Shown here one piece after another: positions 1 through 9,602 of a stretch of DNA of 64,000 nt; positions within the stretch are counted from its first letter, which is position 1; each line of letters starts with the position of its first letter. The DNA is from Trichobilharzia szidati. Lineage: Eukaryota > Platyhelminthes > Trematoda > Strigeidida > Schistosomatidae. The notes below the pieces were generated by a model that did not search any database, was not told the DNA's origin, and worked only from the letters and a program-made list of their open reading frames with translations. A program made the position numbers and the translations under genes. The DNA lies in NCBI GenBank assembly GCA_944472155.2, contig OX235277.1:35660804-35724803 (forward strand), written 5' to 3'.

Positions 1-400
1 TGACGCGCCAAGTCTCTGATCCGTATAGTAGCACTGACTTCACATTAGAGTTGAAAATCCGGTTTTTTTTTATGCTGTGTTGTTGACCTCCACACAGACT
101 TGAAAGTACTGAAAGCTTGTCGTGCTTTTCCGATTCTTGCTTTGATATCCTTGTCAGTTCCGTCTGTAGTTGAAACGATGCTTCCCAGGTAGGTAAAGGA
201 GGTTGTTTCTTTCAGGCTCCTTCTATTTATGCTGATTGTTGTCTGTTGTTGTTGTTGCTGTTGGTGGTGTTGCCCAAGAATTTTCATCACCTCTGTTTTA
301 TCTATGTTCACCTGAAGTCCTATCTTTGATGCTTCTTCTGCTAACTTCAGCACGAACTGTATGCATTTGGCTGACTTCCAGACAGGTTTCATCACAGAAA
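1..400 (-). pseudogene. SR2-like RTE LINE, reverse transcriptase fragment
   Basis: Minus-strand translation gives the segment after the RT catalytic motifs: KLAEEASKIGLQVNI, then EVMKI, a Gln-rich linker of about seven Gln, then SFTYLGSIVSTT and IGKARQAFS. The same block order recurs at 12546, 26790 and 39541. The copy is cut by the window edge on its 3' side. On its 5' side the match ends near position 400, before the RT active site, so it is a truncated, non-functional LINE piece. The assignment to the RTE clade rests on recalled resemblance to schistosome SR2. Confidence 0.75.
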
Positions 401-529
401 TACATCATAGAGAATTCTAATTTCCTCTAATTCGGGATCTACGGCCACCGCTATGCAATGCTATCCCCATTCCCACTTGATGGACCCAAAACCTGTCTAT
501 GATTTCCCATAGTCAGTTAGCAATCAGCC

Positions 530-745
530 AGGTGATGATTTCTGCGAGTCACGTTTACGCTGATTCCAACCCACTGGGTGAATAAATAGCTAGTAGGCTA
601 ACGTCGTAACCGCCCCTCCCCGCAGCCCCTCTAGTGGAGTTGCCAGTAAGCATTGCTGAAGAGTTCTGAGCTAGGGGAGACATCCATTTATTGCCTTCTG
701 GTTTATGATGCTTTTCTAACTGATACTTTGAGTTAATTGAAGACA
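530..745 (+). mobile_element. HHR-SINE, degenerate copy
   Basis: The order of landmarks matches the HHR-SINE family: an eroded tRNA-like part, then a hammerhead-like block near 655-690 (CTGAAGA followed by a GTTCTGAGCTAGG stem-loop), then the tail ending in TTTTCTAACTGATA. The B box is no longer recognisable, so this is an old copy. Positions 401-529 show nothing recognisable. Confidence 0.45.
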
Positions 746-984
746 GAATGATGATGTCATTCGTTTTCAAATTATAACAGTCAAGATTTGAATTTCCTTA
801 GGAATATTTTTATAGGGAATAATTCTTGCTGGCAATGTATGTTGAAGGGTCTTTATGTTCATATTAGAACACAGCATTTATTAGTGAGCGATAGAGGAAA
901 CACAGAACAATAAGACCTGACAAAAATTAATGAATACAGACCACCACTTAATGTTGTCCAATCTGTCGATTTGTCAATAAACTT

Positions 985-1205
985 GTTGTTCGAGTTTGAC
1001 CACGGACTGATATCAGTTAGAGAACCTGTTGAAAACCAGCCACAGGGAGTACTGGACAGCTGTTTCATCCTAGTTTGGAAATTATCGGCAGTACGCGCAC
1101 ACTGGGGTTCGAATTTAGGTTCTTCCGGTTACAAGGCAAGCTCGTATACCAACCAGTCACTGGGACCCGATTCAATGGCCCATGAATTCCTGACGTTACC
1201 ACTGG
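985..1205 (-). mobile_element. HHR-SINE, left half of an inverted pair
   Basis: Read on the minus strand it carries the B box (GGTTCGAA read from about 1110), the Thr-like anticodon region, and then the hammerhead block at about 1048-1092 with stem I GTACTG/CAGTAC intact. The core reads CCGATAA instead of CTGANGA, so self-cleavage is unlikely. The tail is of the type that reads through ACTGATATCAGTCCGTGG on the minus strand. A plus-strand copy follows at 1217. Confidence 0.75.
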
Positions 1206-1216
1206 TTGAGGGTTGT

Positions 1217-1345
1217 GCCGAAATCACGAATCGGTAGAAGTTAGAATTCATGGGTTAACCATGAAATTGGGTCTCAGTGACTGAATGTTACACGAGCTTG
1301 TTTTGTAACAAGAAGGTCCTGGCTTTGAACCATGATCCAGTTTAC
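1217..1345 (+). mobile_element. HHR-SINE, right half of an inverted pair, truncated
   Basis: It starts in the shared leader (GTAGAAGTTAGAATTCATG) and runs through an eroded tRNA-like block (AAGAAGGTCCTGG then a damaged B box). It stops before the hammerhead. It mirrors the copy at 985-1205. Confidence 0.65.
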
Positions 1346-1456
1346 GAATATCAGAATAAACATCGATGATAGTCGGCAGCTTTGTATTACTCTTGATTTC
1401 ACTTGAAACGTTTCGATGAATTATTTGGAATGCGGCATCAATATACAGCTGTTATA

Positions 1457-1530
1457 CATATATATATATATATATGCATAATGGAGCTATACTCTACCAC
1501 AGTGCCCAAGTTTTATACTTCTTTTTCAGT
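1457..1530 (+). mobile_element. (TA)n tract followed by a PLE terminal fragment
   Basis: A short alternating TA run is followed by ATAATGGAGCTATACTCTACC and then ACAGTGCCCAAGTTTTATAC. This is the same end sequence found at 18424 (minus), 22128 (minus), 40325 (plus) and 43150 (plus), where it borders PLE inverted repeats. Here no PLE body is attached, so it is a solo end. Confidence 0.5.
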
Positions 1531-1571
1531 GGTTTACACACAATGATAAGCTTTTGTTATTGGTAATATGG

Positions 1572-1725
1572 TGGGTGCGTACTGCCGATGATTCCCAAGA
1601 AACTAGGATGAAACAGCTGTCCAGTACTCCCTGTGGCTGGTTTTCAATGGTTCTCTAACTCAAAAAACAAATCCATTCCTTACAAATCAACTCTTGAGAA
1701 TAAACTTGTTGATAGACCTGACTTG
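1572..1725 (+). mobile_element. HHR-SINE, hammerhead and tail only
   Basis: The copy begins at GGTGGGTGCGTACTG. It has stem I GTACTG/CAGTAC, core CCGATGA (U4 changed to C), a stem II loop lengthened to CAAGAAACTA, then GATGAAACAGCTGTC. The tail continues to about 1725. The tRNA-like promoter is missing, so it is 5' truncated. Confidence 0.65.
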
Positions 1726-1739
1726 AATCGATAGGTAAA

Positions 1740-2430
1740 GATGATAACTATACATGCTTATATTGATAGTCATTGTATTTGTTTTGTCAACAATTTGTTT
1801 TTTGAGGAAACTCATTTTGCTGTCGAACAAAGAGAATAGTTTTTGGAAAAAAAAGAAGGGAAAAAGAAAAACAGATGGTCAATAAATATGCATATTAAAT
1901 TCCTTTCCCACATAACTCAACCAATGTATTGATTGAGTGCCTTTATGACTCATATAGTGTCATCCTCATCCTTCCCATATTGATGACCTTATATCCTAAG
2001 GTCAAGATAATTTTGTCAAAATAAAACAGAAAAAGGATATTATTATTATCACTGTTAGACTACTTACTACTACTTCTACCACTGTAGCCAGTGTATATGA
2101 TGAAGTTCCATTTTTGTCCACCTTAGGAATATGAGTCTGTCTATGTTTGCCTATTTCCCTTGAGTGTGTGTGTGTGTGTTTGTTCATGTACAGGGGAAAC
2201 ATTCATCTCTCAACAGATGAATAGTTAGGTATGAAGGAGATAAGGTCGAAATATTTTTCGGGAATATGGATTAGTTGATTTTCCCGACAAAAAATAAATG
2301 TTTATCTCAGTGAAATTTTCTTTATTTGATTTCCTCTTTCCCTCTTTCTTTTTATTTCATTAAACACATGCCCTGTATTCTGTGAGGCATAACATGAGGA
2401 CAAGAATTATATGAGACATGAACTAAATGT
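1740..2430. other. Intergenic stretch with a (TG)n run
   Basis: No repeat family or coding exon was recognised. It holds a purine-rich run near 1845-1875 and a short (TG)n at about 2165-2180. A coding exon cannot be excluded by eye, but no convincing open frame with splice sites is seen. Confidence 0.4.
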
Positions 2431-2436
2431 TTGCTT

Positions 2437-2745
2437 ACAGAATTTCATCATGAGCTGACATCAGTTAGAGAACCACTGGAAAACCTGGGAGTACTGAACA
2501 GCTTTTTCATCCTAGTTTGGGACTCTTCAGCAGCACGTACCCACCGGGGTTCGAACCCAGAACCTTCAGCTTACAAGGCGAGCCACTGGGACCCGATCCA
2601 ATGGCCCATGAATTCTAACTTCTGCCAATTCACGACATAGCGCGACCCCTAGCCAATGTCTTCGGCGAGTATTTGTCCTCACACCCGACCTGCTGCACCC
2701 TACTGGTCACGACTTCTGTTGTTTGCTGTTTGCTGTTTGTGGTCT
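2437..2745 (-). mobile_element. HHR-SINE, nearly complete
   Basis: In plus coordinates it starts in the tail (AATTTCATCATGAGCTGACA), passes the hammerhead at 2491-2536 and the B box complement (GGGTTCGAACCC), and ends in the leader (TTCTAACTTCTGCCAATTCA then CGGCGAGTATTTGTCCTC). It shows the family layout clearly on the minus strand: leader, tRNA-like block, ribozyme, tail. The anticodon/A-box region is shortened by a deletion. Confidence 0.8.
2491..2536 (-). ncRNA. Hammerhead ribozyme motif (type I) in HHR-SINE
   Basis: Minus strand: stem I GTGCTG pairs with CAGTAC (one G-T wobble); the core CTGAAGA fits CUGANGA; stem II GTCC pairs with GGAT (one wobble) around CAAACTA; then GAAA; then a short stem III around AGCT; then the cleavage-site trinucleotide GTT. 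All conserved core bases are present, which is the best preserved core in the window. Stem III is weak (one mismatch), so activity may depend on dimers. Activity is inferred, not shown. Confidence 0.6.
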
Positions 2746-2754
2746 TTATTAATT

Positions 2755-2960
2755 TTTAAAGTTTGATCACGGACTGATATCACTTAGACAACCACTGAAA
2801 GCCAGAGACAGGTGTTTCGTCTTCACTTGGGACTCCTCATTCATCAAAGATGGAATCCAATACCCTCAGGTTATAAGATAAGGCCTCTGACCATTTAAAC
2901 AATGTGAACATGAATTCGCCATTTACGTCGCCACTGCCAGCCAACAGTACCAGTGAGTAC
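2755..2960 (-). mobile_element. HHR-SINE, left half of an inverted pair
   Basis: The tail (GTTTGATCACGGACTGATATC in plus coordinates) is followed by an eroded hammerhead (GGTGTTTCGTCTTCACTTGG) and a damaged tRNA-like block. It joins directly to a plus-strand copy whose leader begins near 2961. Confidence 0.6.
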
Positions 2961-3195
2961 TTGTCGCTAATTGGCAGAAGTTAGAATTCATAAGCCACTA
3001 ACTAGACTTCATTCGAGTAGCTGAATGATCAACAGACTTGCCTCGTAACCTTTGGATCGCGGGCTGATCTTTCGGGTGTTATAGGGGTGCACTTATGAGG
3101 AGTCCCAAACTCCAGGACGAAAAATTGTCTGGTACTTCTTGGTGGTTTTCAGGGATTTTCTAAATGATGTCAGTCCATGATAAAACTTAAAATCG
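2961..3195 (+). mobile_element. HHR-SINE, right half of an inverted pair
   Basis: The leader (AATTGGCAGAAGTTAGAATT), an eroded tRNA-like block, a hammerhead remnant (TTATGAGGA, GTCC, then GGACGAAAAATTGTC) and the tail (GATGTCAGTCCATGATAAAA) are in order. Stem I is broken, so the ribozyme is probably inactive. Confidence 0.65.
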
Positions 3196-3321
3196 ATCGA
3201 ATTCCCGAAAACTAACACGCCGAAATGTTAATTTCGTGTTAATTAGACGTAAATAAAAAAGCTGTTTGCTTTACTGATTAAGCCGTCATGCTCAACTGAT
3301 AAACACACCTTGATGTTTTGC

Positions 3322-3700
3322 AGGATTTCATCATGAGCTGAAATCGGTTAGAAAGCCATTGGAAAACCTGAGATAACTACACAGCTGTTTCGTCCTAGTT
3401 TCTTGGGTCTCTTTATCAGCACTCACACATCACCGAAGTTCGAACCCAGGACCTTCTATCTACAAGGCTAGCGAGCTTGTAGACCATTCAGCAGCCACTG
3501 TGATCCGATCTGATGACTAGCCCGTGAATTTCAACCTCTGTAAATTCACGATATAGCACGACCATTAGCGAATGTCAGTGTTAGTGAGTATTTGTCCTCA
3601 CACCCGACCTTCTGTATCCCACTGGTCACGACTTATCACTAGAACCCAGGTAACCACCTGTCTGAATAGGGACAGTCGCTAGTGAGCATCACTCTGATCT
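3322..3700 (-). mobile_element. HHR-SINE, full-length but diverged
   Basis: In plus coordinates the order is tail (GATTTCATCATGAGCTGAAA), hammerhead remnant, B-box complement (GTTCGAACCC), A-box region, and leader reaching CACTGGTCACGACTT and AACCCAGGTAACCACC. It is one of the few copies retaining the complete leader, which sets the family length at roughly 380 bp. Confidence 0.75.
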
Positions 3701-3721
3701 TCAAGTGTTCGTTTGAGGGGA

Positions 3722-3922
3722 TTTTATTTTGATTTGATTTTGATTTACAGCTTGATTCCACACCGTATTTTCAGTACAAGTGTGGAATTTTCAGCATGGA
3801 TATCGGTAGCCCAAATTTTGCAGGCCGACCATAGATATCGGGTGTGTGCCGGCAGGGGATCGAACCCCGGACCATGTGCATGGTCGGCGAGAGTCCTAAC
3901 CACTGTGCCACCGACGCACATT
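3722..3922 (-). mobile_element. SINE2b (Gly-like tRNA head, CR1-like tail)
   Basis: The minus strand starts with a tRNA-like head (GTCGGTGGCACAGTGGTTAG, later GGTTCGATCCCC). It then runs through a short body naming CGATATCTATGGTCGGCCTG and ends with GCTGAAAATTCCACACTTGT. That end resembles the 3' end of the CR1-like LINE at 16060-16945. Confidence 0.75.
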
Positions 3923-4164
3923 TGATTGATATGTCTTCAGATGTCGACGGATGGATTTTTTCCCCAACATGTTGCACGTAGTAGATCAGTTACTCACTCC
4001 CAAATAGGTTTCATTTGGAAATGAGAAATTACTGGCTAAAAAATAGCCACATTTATTTGACTACTGTTAGCCATAGATTCAGCGTCACATCTACGAGTAC
4101 TGAGGTAATACACACTTTACGCCTATCACTCAATAACTAACAATTAGACCATGATTCATGTTTA

Positions 4165-4308
4165 ACAGTGAGACGCATATGAGGCTGTACTCAGGGTATG
4201 TAAAGGGTGATTAGAAAGATCAATGGGGATACCATCACTTAATAAGGACTTTAGGTACACCCAGTTGATGAGTTCCAAACTTGGACAAAAGGCACGTCCT
4301 GGATTCTA
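4165..4308 (+). mobile_element. Sm-alpha-like repeat with dead hammerhead
   Basis: At 4261-4308 the string TTGATGA, a GTTCC/TGGAC stem-loop, AAAAGG, and CGTCCTGGATTCTAC matches the layout of the known schistosome Sm-alpha hammerhead. C3 is changed to T and G12 is lost, so it should not cleave. Upstream, CAATGGGGATACCATCACTT recurs in related form at 46530. Confidence 0.6.
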
Positions 4309-4404
4309 CTTTTTGTTGTTTATGTGCCTCCAACTGTCCCAAGCTTTCAAATTCTTGAATAATTGAAAGGCAGGCGAACTATATAACTAGACAGTGTTAT
4401 GTAT

Positions 4405-4505
4405 TTGACATAAAAGTGACCATGAATGCAAAGTGCTGAAGAGTCTCAAGCTAGGATGAAACAGCCATTCCACCGCTCCATCATGTTTTGGTTCTCTAAC
4501 GAATT
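4405..4505 (+). mobile_element. HHR-SINE fragment
   Basis: CTGAAGA, a GTCTCAAGCTAGGAT stem-loop, GAAACAGC and the tail word TGGTTCTCTAAC occur in the family order. The core is intact, but the substrate side (CCATTCCACCGCTCC) has lost pairing with stem I. Confidence 0.5.
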
Positions 4506-4559
4506 CTACTTCGAAAAAGTACGAATTTGCTAACAATTTTATATAGAAATCGTTTAATA

Positions 4560-5440
4560 AAGCATTCATTCATGTACACCTATGAGGAAATGTGTAAAAA
4601 CTAGCTTCGACCAGCTGTAGAGACCTGAGAAGGATAATGATTACAAGTTGGGGATTATCTCGTGGATACCTGTTAAAAGATCCGTTATGTGGTTTTTGAC
4701 ATTACCAGCGAATAATAAGGATGTGAATTTCAGCAGGTTTCACAAATATCTTACTATTAACCACACGTAATGGACAGTTTTGCTTCGTTCTAATTTGAGA
4801 CGTCTAAGCAGTGTGCACCCATGACTTTTCTAAATATCTTTCTACCTTCATAAAAAATGATTAATTTTAGTTGTGAACAGCAGCTTAAACCGAAATCTTG
4901 TGTATATTCAAATTCATCCATGAGGTACATCTAAAATCTTTAGGGGAATTCCTGTTCCCTCTGCGATTTGAAAGCAGAATAAATCAGAAACAAAAATTGG
5001 AGAGTATTTACTGGGTGTGGAATCAAAGTAGAAGACATGATTCCAAATAATTATTTCCAATGTCTAACTACAAAAAAGAAAGTTGTCACTTGATACCACT
5101 GTAGAAGTTTAATTTGAAATCATGCTTCGTCCTCCATAGATCATCAGTAGCATATACTTCCTTCTCACTTAAGATGAAGGTTATTAGTAATTAACAGAAA
5201 TGTTACTGAATAAATTATATGAAGAGTGCCAAGTAAAGAGAAAACTAAGGTCATTATTGGATTCCTGGGTCGACTGTCTTCTAAGTGAACTACATAACCC
5301 AAGTGTCAGCAAATTGCCAGTTTCCTTGTCATCTAATCACGTTTTTGTCCGATCAAACGATGTGTAATTCTTTGTGGATCATTGAAAATGATCGAATCAA
5401 ATAGAAACGAAAGTTTACTATTGTTCATTTTAAAGACGTC
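4560..5440. other. Stretch without recognised features
   Basis: AT-rich sequence with no tRNA-like box, LINE motif or convincing exon. It could be old transposon sequence or intergenic spacer. Confidence 0.35.
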
Positions 5441-5454
5441 TAAGAGGTCAGTCT

Positions 5455-5600
5455 CTAGCCCAAATAGCTCAGTAGTGACATCTCTGATTTGAATTTCAGA
5501 GGTGACGTCACTCCGTCGAGTGTTGCGAGTACATCTTACTGACGAATGACAGTAGGCACGAAACCCAGGTCCATGGCTTCCTGGACTAGCCACCTAATAT
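5455..5600 (+). mobile_element. tRNA-derived SINE remnant (SINE3-like)
   Basis: AATAGCTCAGTAGTGACATC resembles a tRNA A box. The B box position reads GATTTGAATTTC, a damaged form. The downstream words TTGCGAGTACATC and GAAACCCAGGTC recall SINE3 at 47815. The assignment is tentative. Confidence 0.35.
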
Positions 5601-5653
5601 CAACTAAGAGTGCATCTAAGTTGCTGACTACAATACGAATTTAACGAAGAGAA

Positions 5654-5884
5654 TTTTTTTTCCTTCACGTTCCCCAGTGGAACATAGGGCTTCTAGCTAA
5701 TAGCTTGAGGTTTCTGTAGCAGTGTTTATTTTACAGGATGGGGTTGCTAGCCTCATACCTAACCTTTCCTCTTCACCAGCTTTATTTCTGGCTTAGCGAG
5801 GTGAAGGAGTGCATCGGCCGGGGATCGAACCCCGGACCATGTGCATGGTCGGCGAGTGTCCTAACCACTATGCCACCGACGCAC
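5654..5884 (-). mobile_element. SINE2a, full-length
   Basis: The minus-strand head has acceptor-like GTGCGTCGGTGGCATAGTGG, then GGTTCGATCCCC, then CTCCTTCACCTCGCTAAGCC. The body ends in CCCTATGTTCCACTGGGGAA and GTGAAGG followed by an A-run. The final 35 or so bases resemble the 3' end of SR2-like LINEs. Length is about 230 bp. Confidence 0.85.
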
Positions 5885-5899
5885 TAGTATTTGTTAAAT

Positions 5900-6295
5900 A
5901 ATTGGAGGCATTCTGTAAGAAGCCCTTTCTGACCTAGGCATCTGCAATCTCTTGAAGGAATTCATGCCCGTTATGGGATTCTAGCCTACATCGCCCAATG
6001 GTGCACCCAGAGACGTCATGACTGAGATGTTTTGGATCACCATTAACTTCCTGTAGGACTGTATTAGATGTATTTACTGGTCACTACGTTATAATCCAGT
6101 CTATGGCTTTCTGGCGATTGTCTCCAATTCTCTTGTAACAACAATTCAGATTGCATCCCAACGGTTACCCACCTAGTTTGGTGAGACCACGTTGCAAACT
6201 TGACTGATAGAATTCAGTCGATGCCAACAATGAAGGCGAAAATCACGATACTGGTTACTCTCTGATGACCGATCAATGTATACTCACATTCGGTC
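5900..6295 (-). mobile_element. SINE3, old copy
   Basis: It shares with 17110, 46740 and 47455 the words TGACCTAGG, CATCTGCAATCTCTTGAAGG, CATGCCCGTTATGGGATTC and TTGCAAACTTGACTGATAGA in the same order. The tRNA-like B box, read on the minus strand, is degraded. Confidence 0.6.
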
Positions 6296-6439
6296 GTACC
6301 AGGTATTTTTCTGAAGTATGGGTAAATTTATTTGATGAATTCATTCACATAACCACGTCCGCATAAGTGTTCAAAAACTAAAATCCTATTACTAAAGAAA
6401 GTTAAATGAAGCTGTTAATTCTCATGACGAAATTGATGA

Positions 6440-6700
6440 TAATAATACAGAAATCAACCATCGCCTCCCCCGACGGGCATTACTAGCTGATATAGGTGAA
6501 GGTTGGAAAAGAGTAAGTGGTGGCCAAACAAAAACATGGCCTCATCAATCCATGAAATCCCTGACAGTTAAACTGAGTCAGGTAGGGAGATGCAGACTTC
6601 CGGGTTGGGGCTTGCCTTCGGGACTCTAAGAATCATTGGCTGGAGACAATAGGTGACATGGCTCAAAATCGTAGTCAATGGCTTACGCAGATGTATTCAG
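6440..6700 (+). pseudogene. RTE-like LINE C-terminus (Perere-3/SR3-like)
   Basis: Plus-strand translation gives HRLPRRALLADIGEGWK, then GGQTKTWPHQSMKSLTV, then LSQVGRCRLPGWG. This is the same C-terminal block as the minus-strand element at 59434-60670. Frameshifts follow, then AQNRSQW. Only the extreme 3' end of the LINE is present. Confidence 0.7.
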
Positions 6701-6884
6701 TCTCTGTAATCTTTCATATTCCTTTCTACCATTACTCATTCTGTTTCACTCCTATACTTGTCAAAACTCTATTGATTCTCTTCACTCATTTTCTTGTCTA
6801 CCTTTGTGTGCTATTTGGAACGTGGCAACTGGAACTGCTGCACTTCGGTGCCAAGTTCTATGTTAAATCCAGACAGAATATAGA

Positions 6885-7875
6885 AATCAAGTCCATCGTT
6901 AAGTAATCCTGGACTAATTCCTTCCTCTGATTTATCCTGGTCTTCCCATGTCTTAGCGATTTCTAAGAAATATTTCGTCCGACCTTTTACATTAAGAAGT
7001 TAAGGCACTCAGGCGTAACTCAACGCCTCTTCTTACAATTTGTCAACTCGTGCATCTTATCTACTCTTCTTTATTTTTCACCCTTATTTCTTCCTGGGCT
7101 GCTTGAGAAAGACTATGTCATACTTCGTAGGATTCTGAAGACTTTCAGTAAGGCCAGTGGTGGTTTCTCATTGAATAATATCGTTGATATCATCATTGAT
7201 AGGCACTTGATTTTATGCAATAAATTTTTCTAGGGGAATTTTGTTAGACTGTGAGCATTCACTTTACTGGCACCTTTCACACTGTTTCTACTCAGGTAAA
7301 ACAAGAAGTCATTTCAAAAAAACTTTACATGCGCATGTTTAAGTCAAAAAATTCCATGATACCATATTTGGCACGTATGTTTTGTCCTGAAAATAGTGTC
7401 AGGGTTGAGATAACTAGCCTTCTTACCACTAGTAAATAAACAGTTTCCTACAGCCTTATTCCACCAAGCTTTACTGTTATTATTCATCTTATATTTACAA
7501 TCCTGTCACATTTTTGGTTATTTTCTCATCAGGGTAAACATCATTTAGGCTATGTGATAATTGTTCTTTGTTTTGTTTTTCCCTTAACCATACTATATCA
7601 AGAGAACATTAGATTCAATACTCTATAACATGCTAAAATTTCCATACTGTATCAACAGTACTGTTTGAAACAAATCCACTGTTATTATTACCATTATTCT
7701 CATTTTCTACTTTGCATATTTTTGACATTATTCCTACTGTAAATGTGGGCGAATTCCTGTGGTTAATTTTGTTTATATTTTGAGTAAATTAGATGCAATG
7801 CTGGGACAAATGCTTGGAACTCCATTCTGTATTATAAATACTGTTTTTAAAAAAAAAGCTTATTATTATTACTTC
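6885..7875 (+). pseudogene. CR1-like LINE 3' half, broken
   Basis: Pieces of the region after the RT recur in the same order as at 16060: DLSWSSH-like start, LLQFVNS, then YKNS/IPYLARMFC ending with VR. Several frameshifts and a missing segment break the ORF. The 3' end carries TTGGAACTCCATTCTGTATT, AAATACTGTTTTTAA and a (TTA)n-like end, as in other copies. Confidence 0.75.
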
Positions 7876-8540
7876 AAAAAGTTGGATTATTTCCTGCAAG
7901 ACTAGAGTTTTTTATTATCTTTAATGCAATATTATATTTGTTCTCATTTACTGACATAATCATATCTCGCATATTATACTACTGATTTATATCAGTAGTA
8001 AGAAATCACTCATACTACTAGGTGGGTAGCTGATGAGTTTAACCTCGAAATGGCAGGTACAGTCGTCCAGTGTTTTGGGTGCTTTTTATCTGGCTATCGA
8101 ATACTACTCATAATAATCAGTAGTATATGTGTATCATGGAATCAAATGAAAGCATATTTTATGATCTGAATATTTTTTCATTTCTTTTTCCAAAAGAAAC
8201 TATGGTCATAATTCGGGGATATTCGACTTATTTTCCAAGCAATAGATGTGCGTATACATTCACACATGGTTAACACCTTAAATGCACACTTATTAGGGAT
8301 TGTTTCAAACTGTCACTCCTCAAATGGACACCTCAAACACACAAAGAATTGTGAAGAAAATAAGAAATGTAGAAATGAATTTGCGAATATTAACAGAAGG
8401 CCATAAGACAGAACAAAAGAAGTTGAGGCACGTCTGTCTAGGATCTCTAAACACCAGTTTTTGTTATCTCAAGGATGTCAGATCAACAGTTAGCGACTTC
8501 ATGGATCATAAATTCATTAATTATTTTTTTTTTCGATTAT
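7876..8540. other. Stretch with small inverted repeats
   Basis: Around 7975-8135, TACTACTGATT and its complement occur several times, giving hairpin potential. No repeat family or coding exon was recognised. Confidence 0.35.
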
Positions 8541-8890
8541 TGGTTTTTTATAAGGATTTTGTTTGATTGGTTAGAAGATTTCACCATGAGCTGACATCAG
8601 TTAGAGAACCATTGGAAAACCAGCTGTCTCGCTGGCCTAGTTTGGGACTCTTCAGTAGTACGCACCCAATTCCAGGGTTCGAACCCAAGACCGTCTGGTT
8701 TCAAGGCGAGTTCGTGGGCCATGAATTCTAACTTCTGCCAATTCGTGACATAGCTCGACCACTTCATAATGTCTTCTTCGACGAGTTACTGCCTCATCTT
8801 CAACATGCCGCACCCTACTGGTCATGGCTTCCCACTAAAACCCCAGGTCACTGCCTGAATAGGGCCAGTCGCTAATGTTTTATTTCGACT
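8541..8890 (-). mobile_element. HHR-SINE, near full-length
   Basis: Plus coordinates: tail (GATTTCACCATGAGCTGACA), hammerhead at about 8615-8665, B-box complement (GGGTTCGAACCC), and leader to GCCAGTCGCTAATG. On the minus strand the core CTGAAGA with GTCC/CAAACTAGG is intact, but the GAAA side carries an insertion (GGCCAGCGAGAC). Confidence 0.75.
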
Positions 8891-9304
8891 CTCCCGCGGC
8901 AACCCAAGAAAAAACCAGGATATTTATGTAGATAGTGGATATAAACGAGTTTCTTTTTAAATTTCGTTGACTTACTGACTTTTTGCTTATGTAAGAATTT
9001 ACACTTAACCTAAATGTGCACGGATCACATCATTTGATACAAACAAACACGACTTATGGTGTGAAAGCGGCGATGGTTTGGTTTTTCGAACTTGTGCAAG
9101 CATAATCATAGGTGGCCTTAAGGATTCAGTATGGCTAAATCGACAAGTGCGAATACTCTACACATCAAGTCCAAAGAGATAAGTAATCCCCCTTGTGAGA
9201 CAATAAAATTAAGATTATAATGGACTGAACAGTCTTATGCATGGAACAATATATATACATTAAGATCTCTTTCCTATTCCACTTTGATTTTGCATTGGTT
9301 GATA
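8891..9304. other. Stretch without recognised features
   Basis: It lies in the presumed intron of the gene whose exon is at 9601-10680. Nothing specific was seen. Confidence 0.3.
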
Positions 9305-9425
9305 GTCCCTCACGCCTAACCTTCTCTCTTTTCCCACCTTATTTAAAATTGCCTAGCAAGATAGCTTAGGTTTAAGAAGAAGTTAGTCGACCCCGGATTT
9401 GAACGCTAACCTTACCTCATATCCC
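9305..9425 (-). mobile_element. SINE2a remnant
   Basis: CACGCCTAACCTTCTCTCTT, CTAGCAAGATAGCTTAGG and CGACCCCGGATTTGAACGC follow the body and B-box layout of SINE2a read in reverse. Both ends are lost. Confidence 0.35.
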
Positions 9426-9594
9426 ACAAACATTAAATCATCGTGAATATTACTCCAGGGGATTGATGAACCTAATTTTTCTAACTCTGATCCTTTTTCA
9501 TCCAGCCGAAAAGCTGGTATTTTAAATAAAGAATTCACTGGTAATAACAACAACCAAAAATGAGCATAAAAGCATTCGACAGGGGAAGTATAAA

Positions 9595-9602
9595 ACTTAC
9601 CA
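9595..9602 (-). promoter_or_regulatory. Splice donor (5' splice site)
   Basis: The minus strand reads AGTG then GTAAGTTT, a near-consensus eukaryotic donor. It falls right after the Asn/Ser-rich coding stretch (NNNNSNSG). Beyond it the frame stays open by chance to 9383 but turns into ordinary hydrophobic and charged sequence unlike the exon, as expected of intron read-through. Confidence 0.65.

Noticed and set aside
8025..8075. Hammerhead-like CTGATGA followed by CGAAAT
   Set aside because: Stem II has only one possible pair and stems I and III do not form; chance occurrence of core words.
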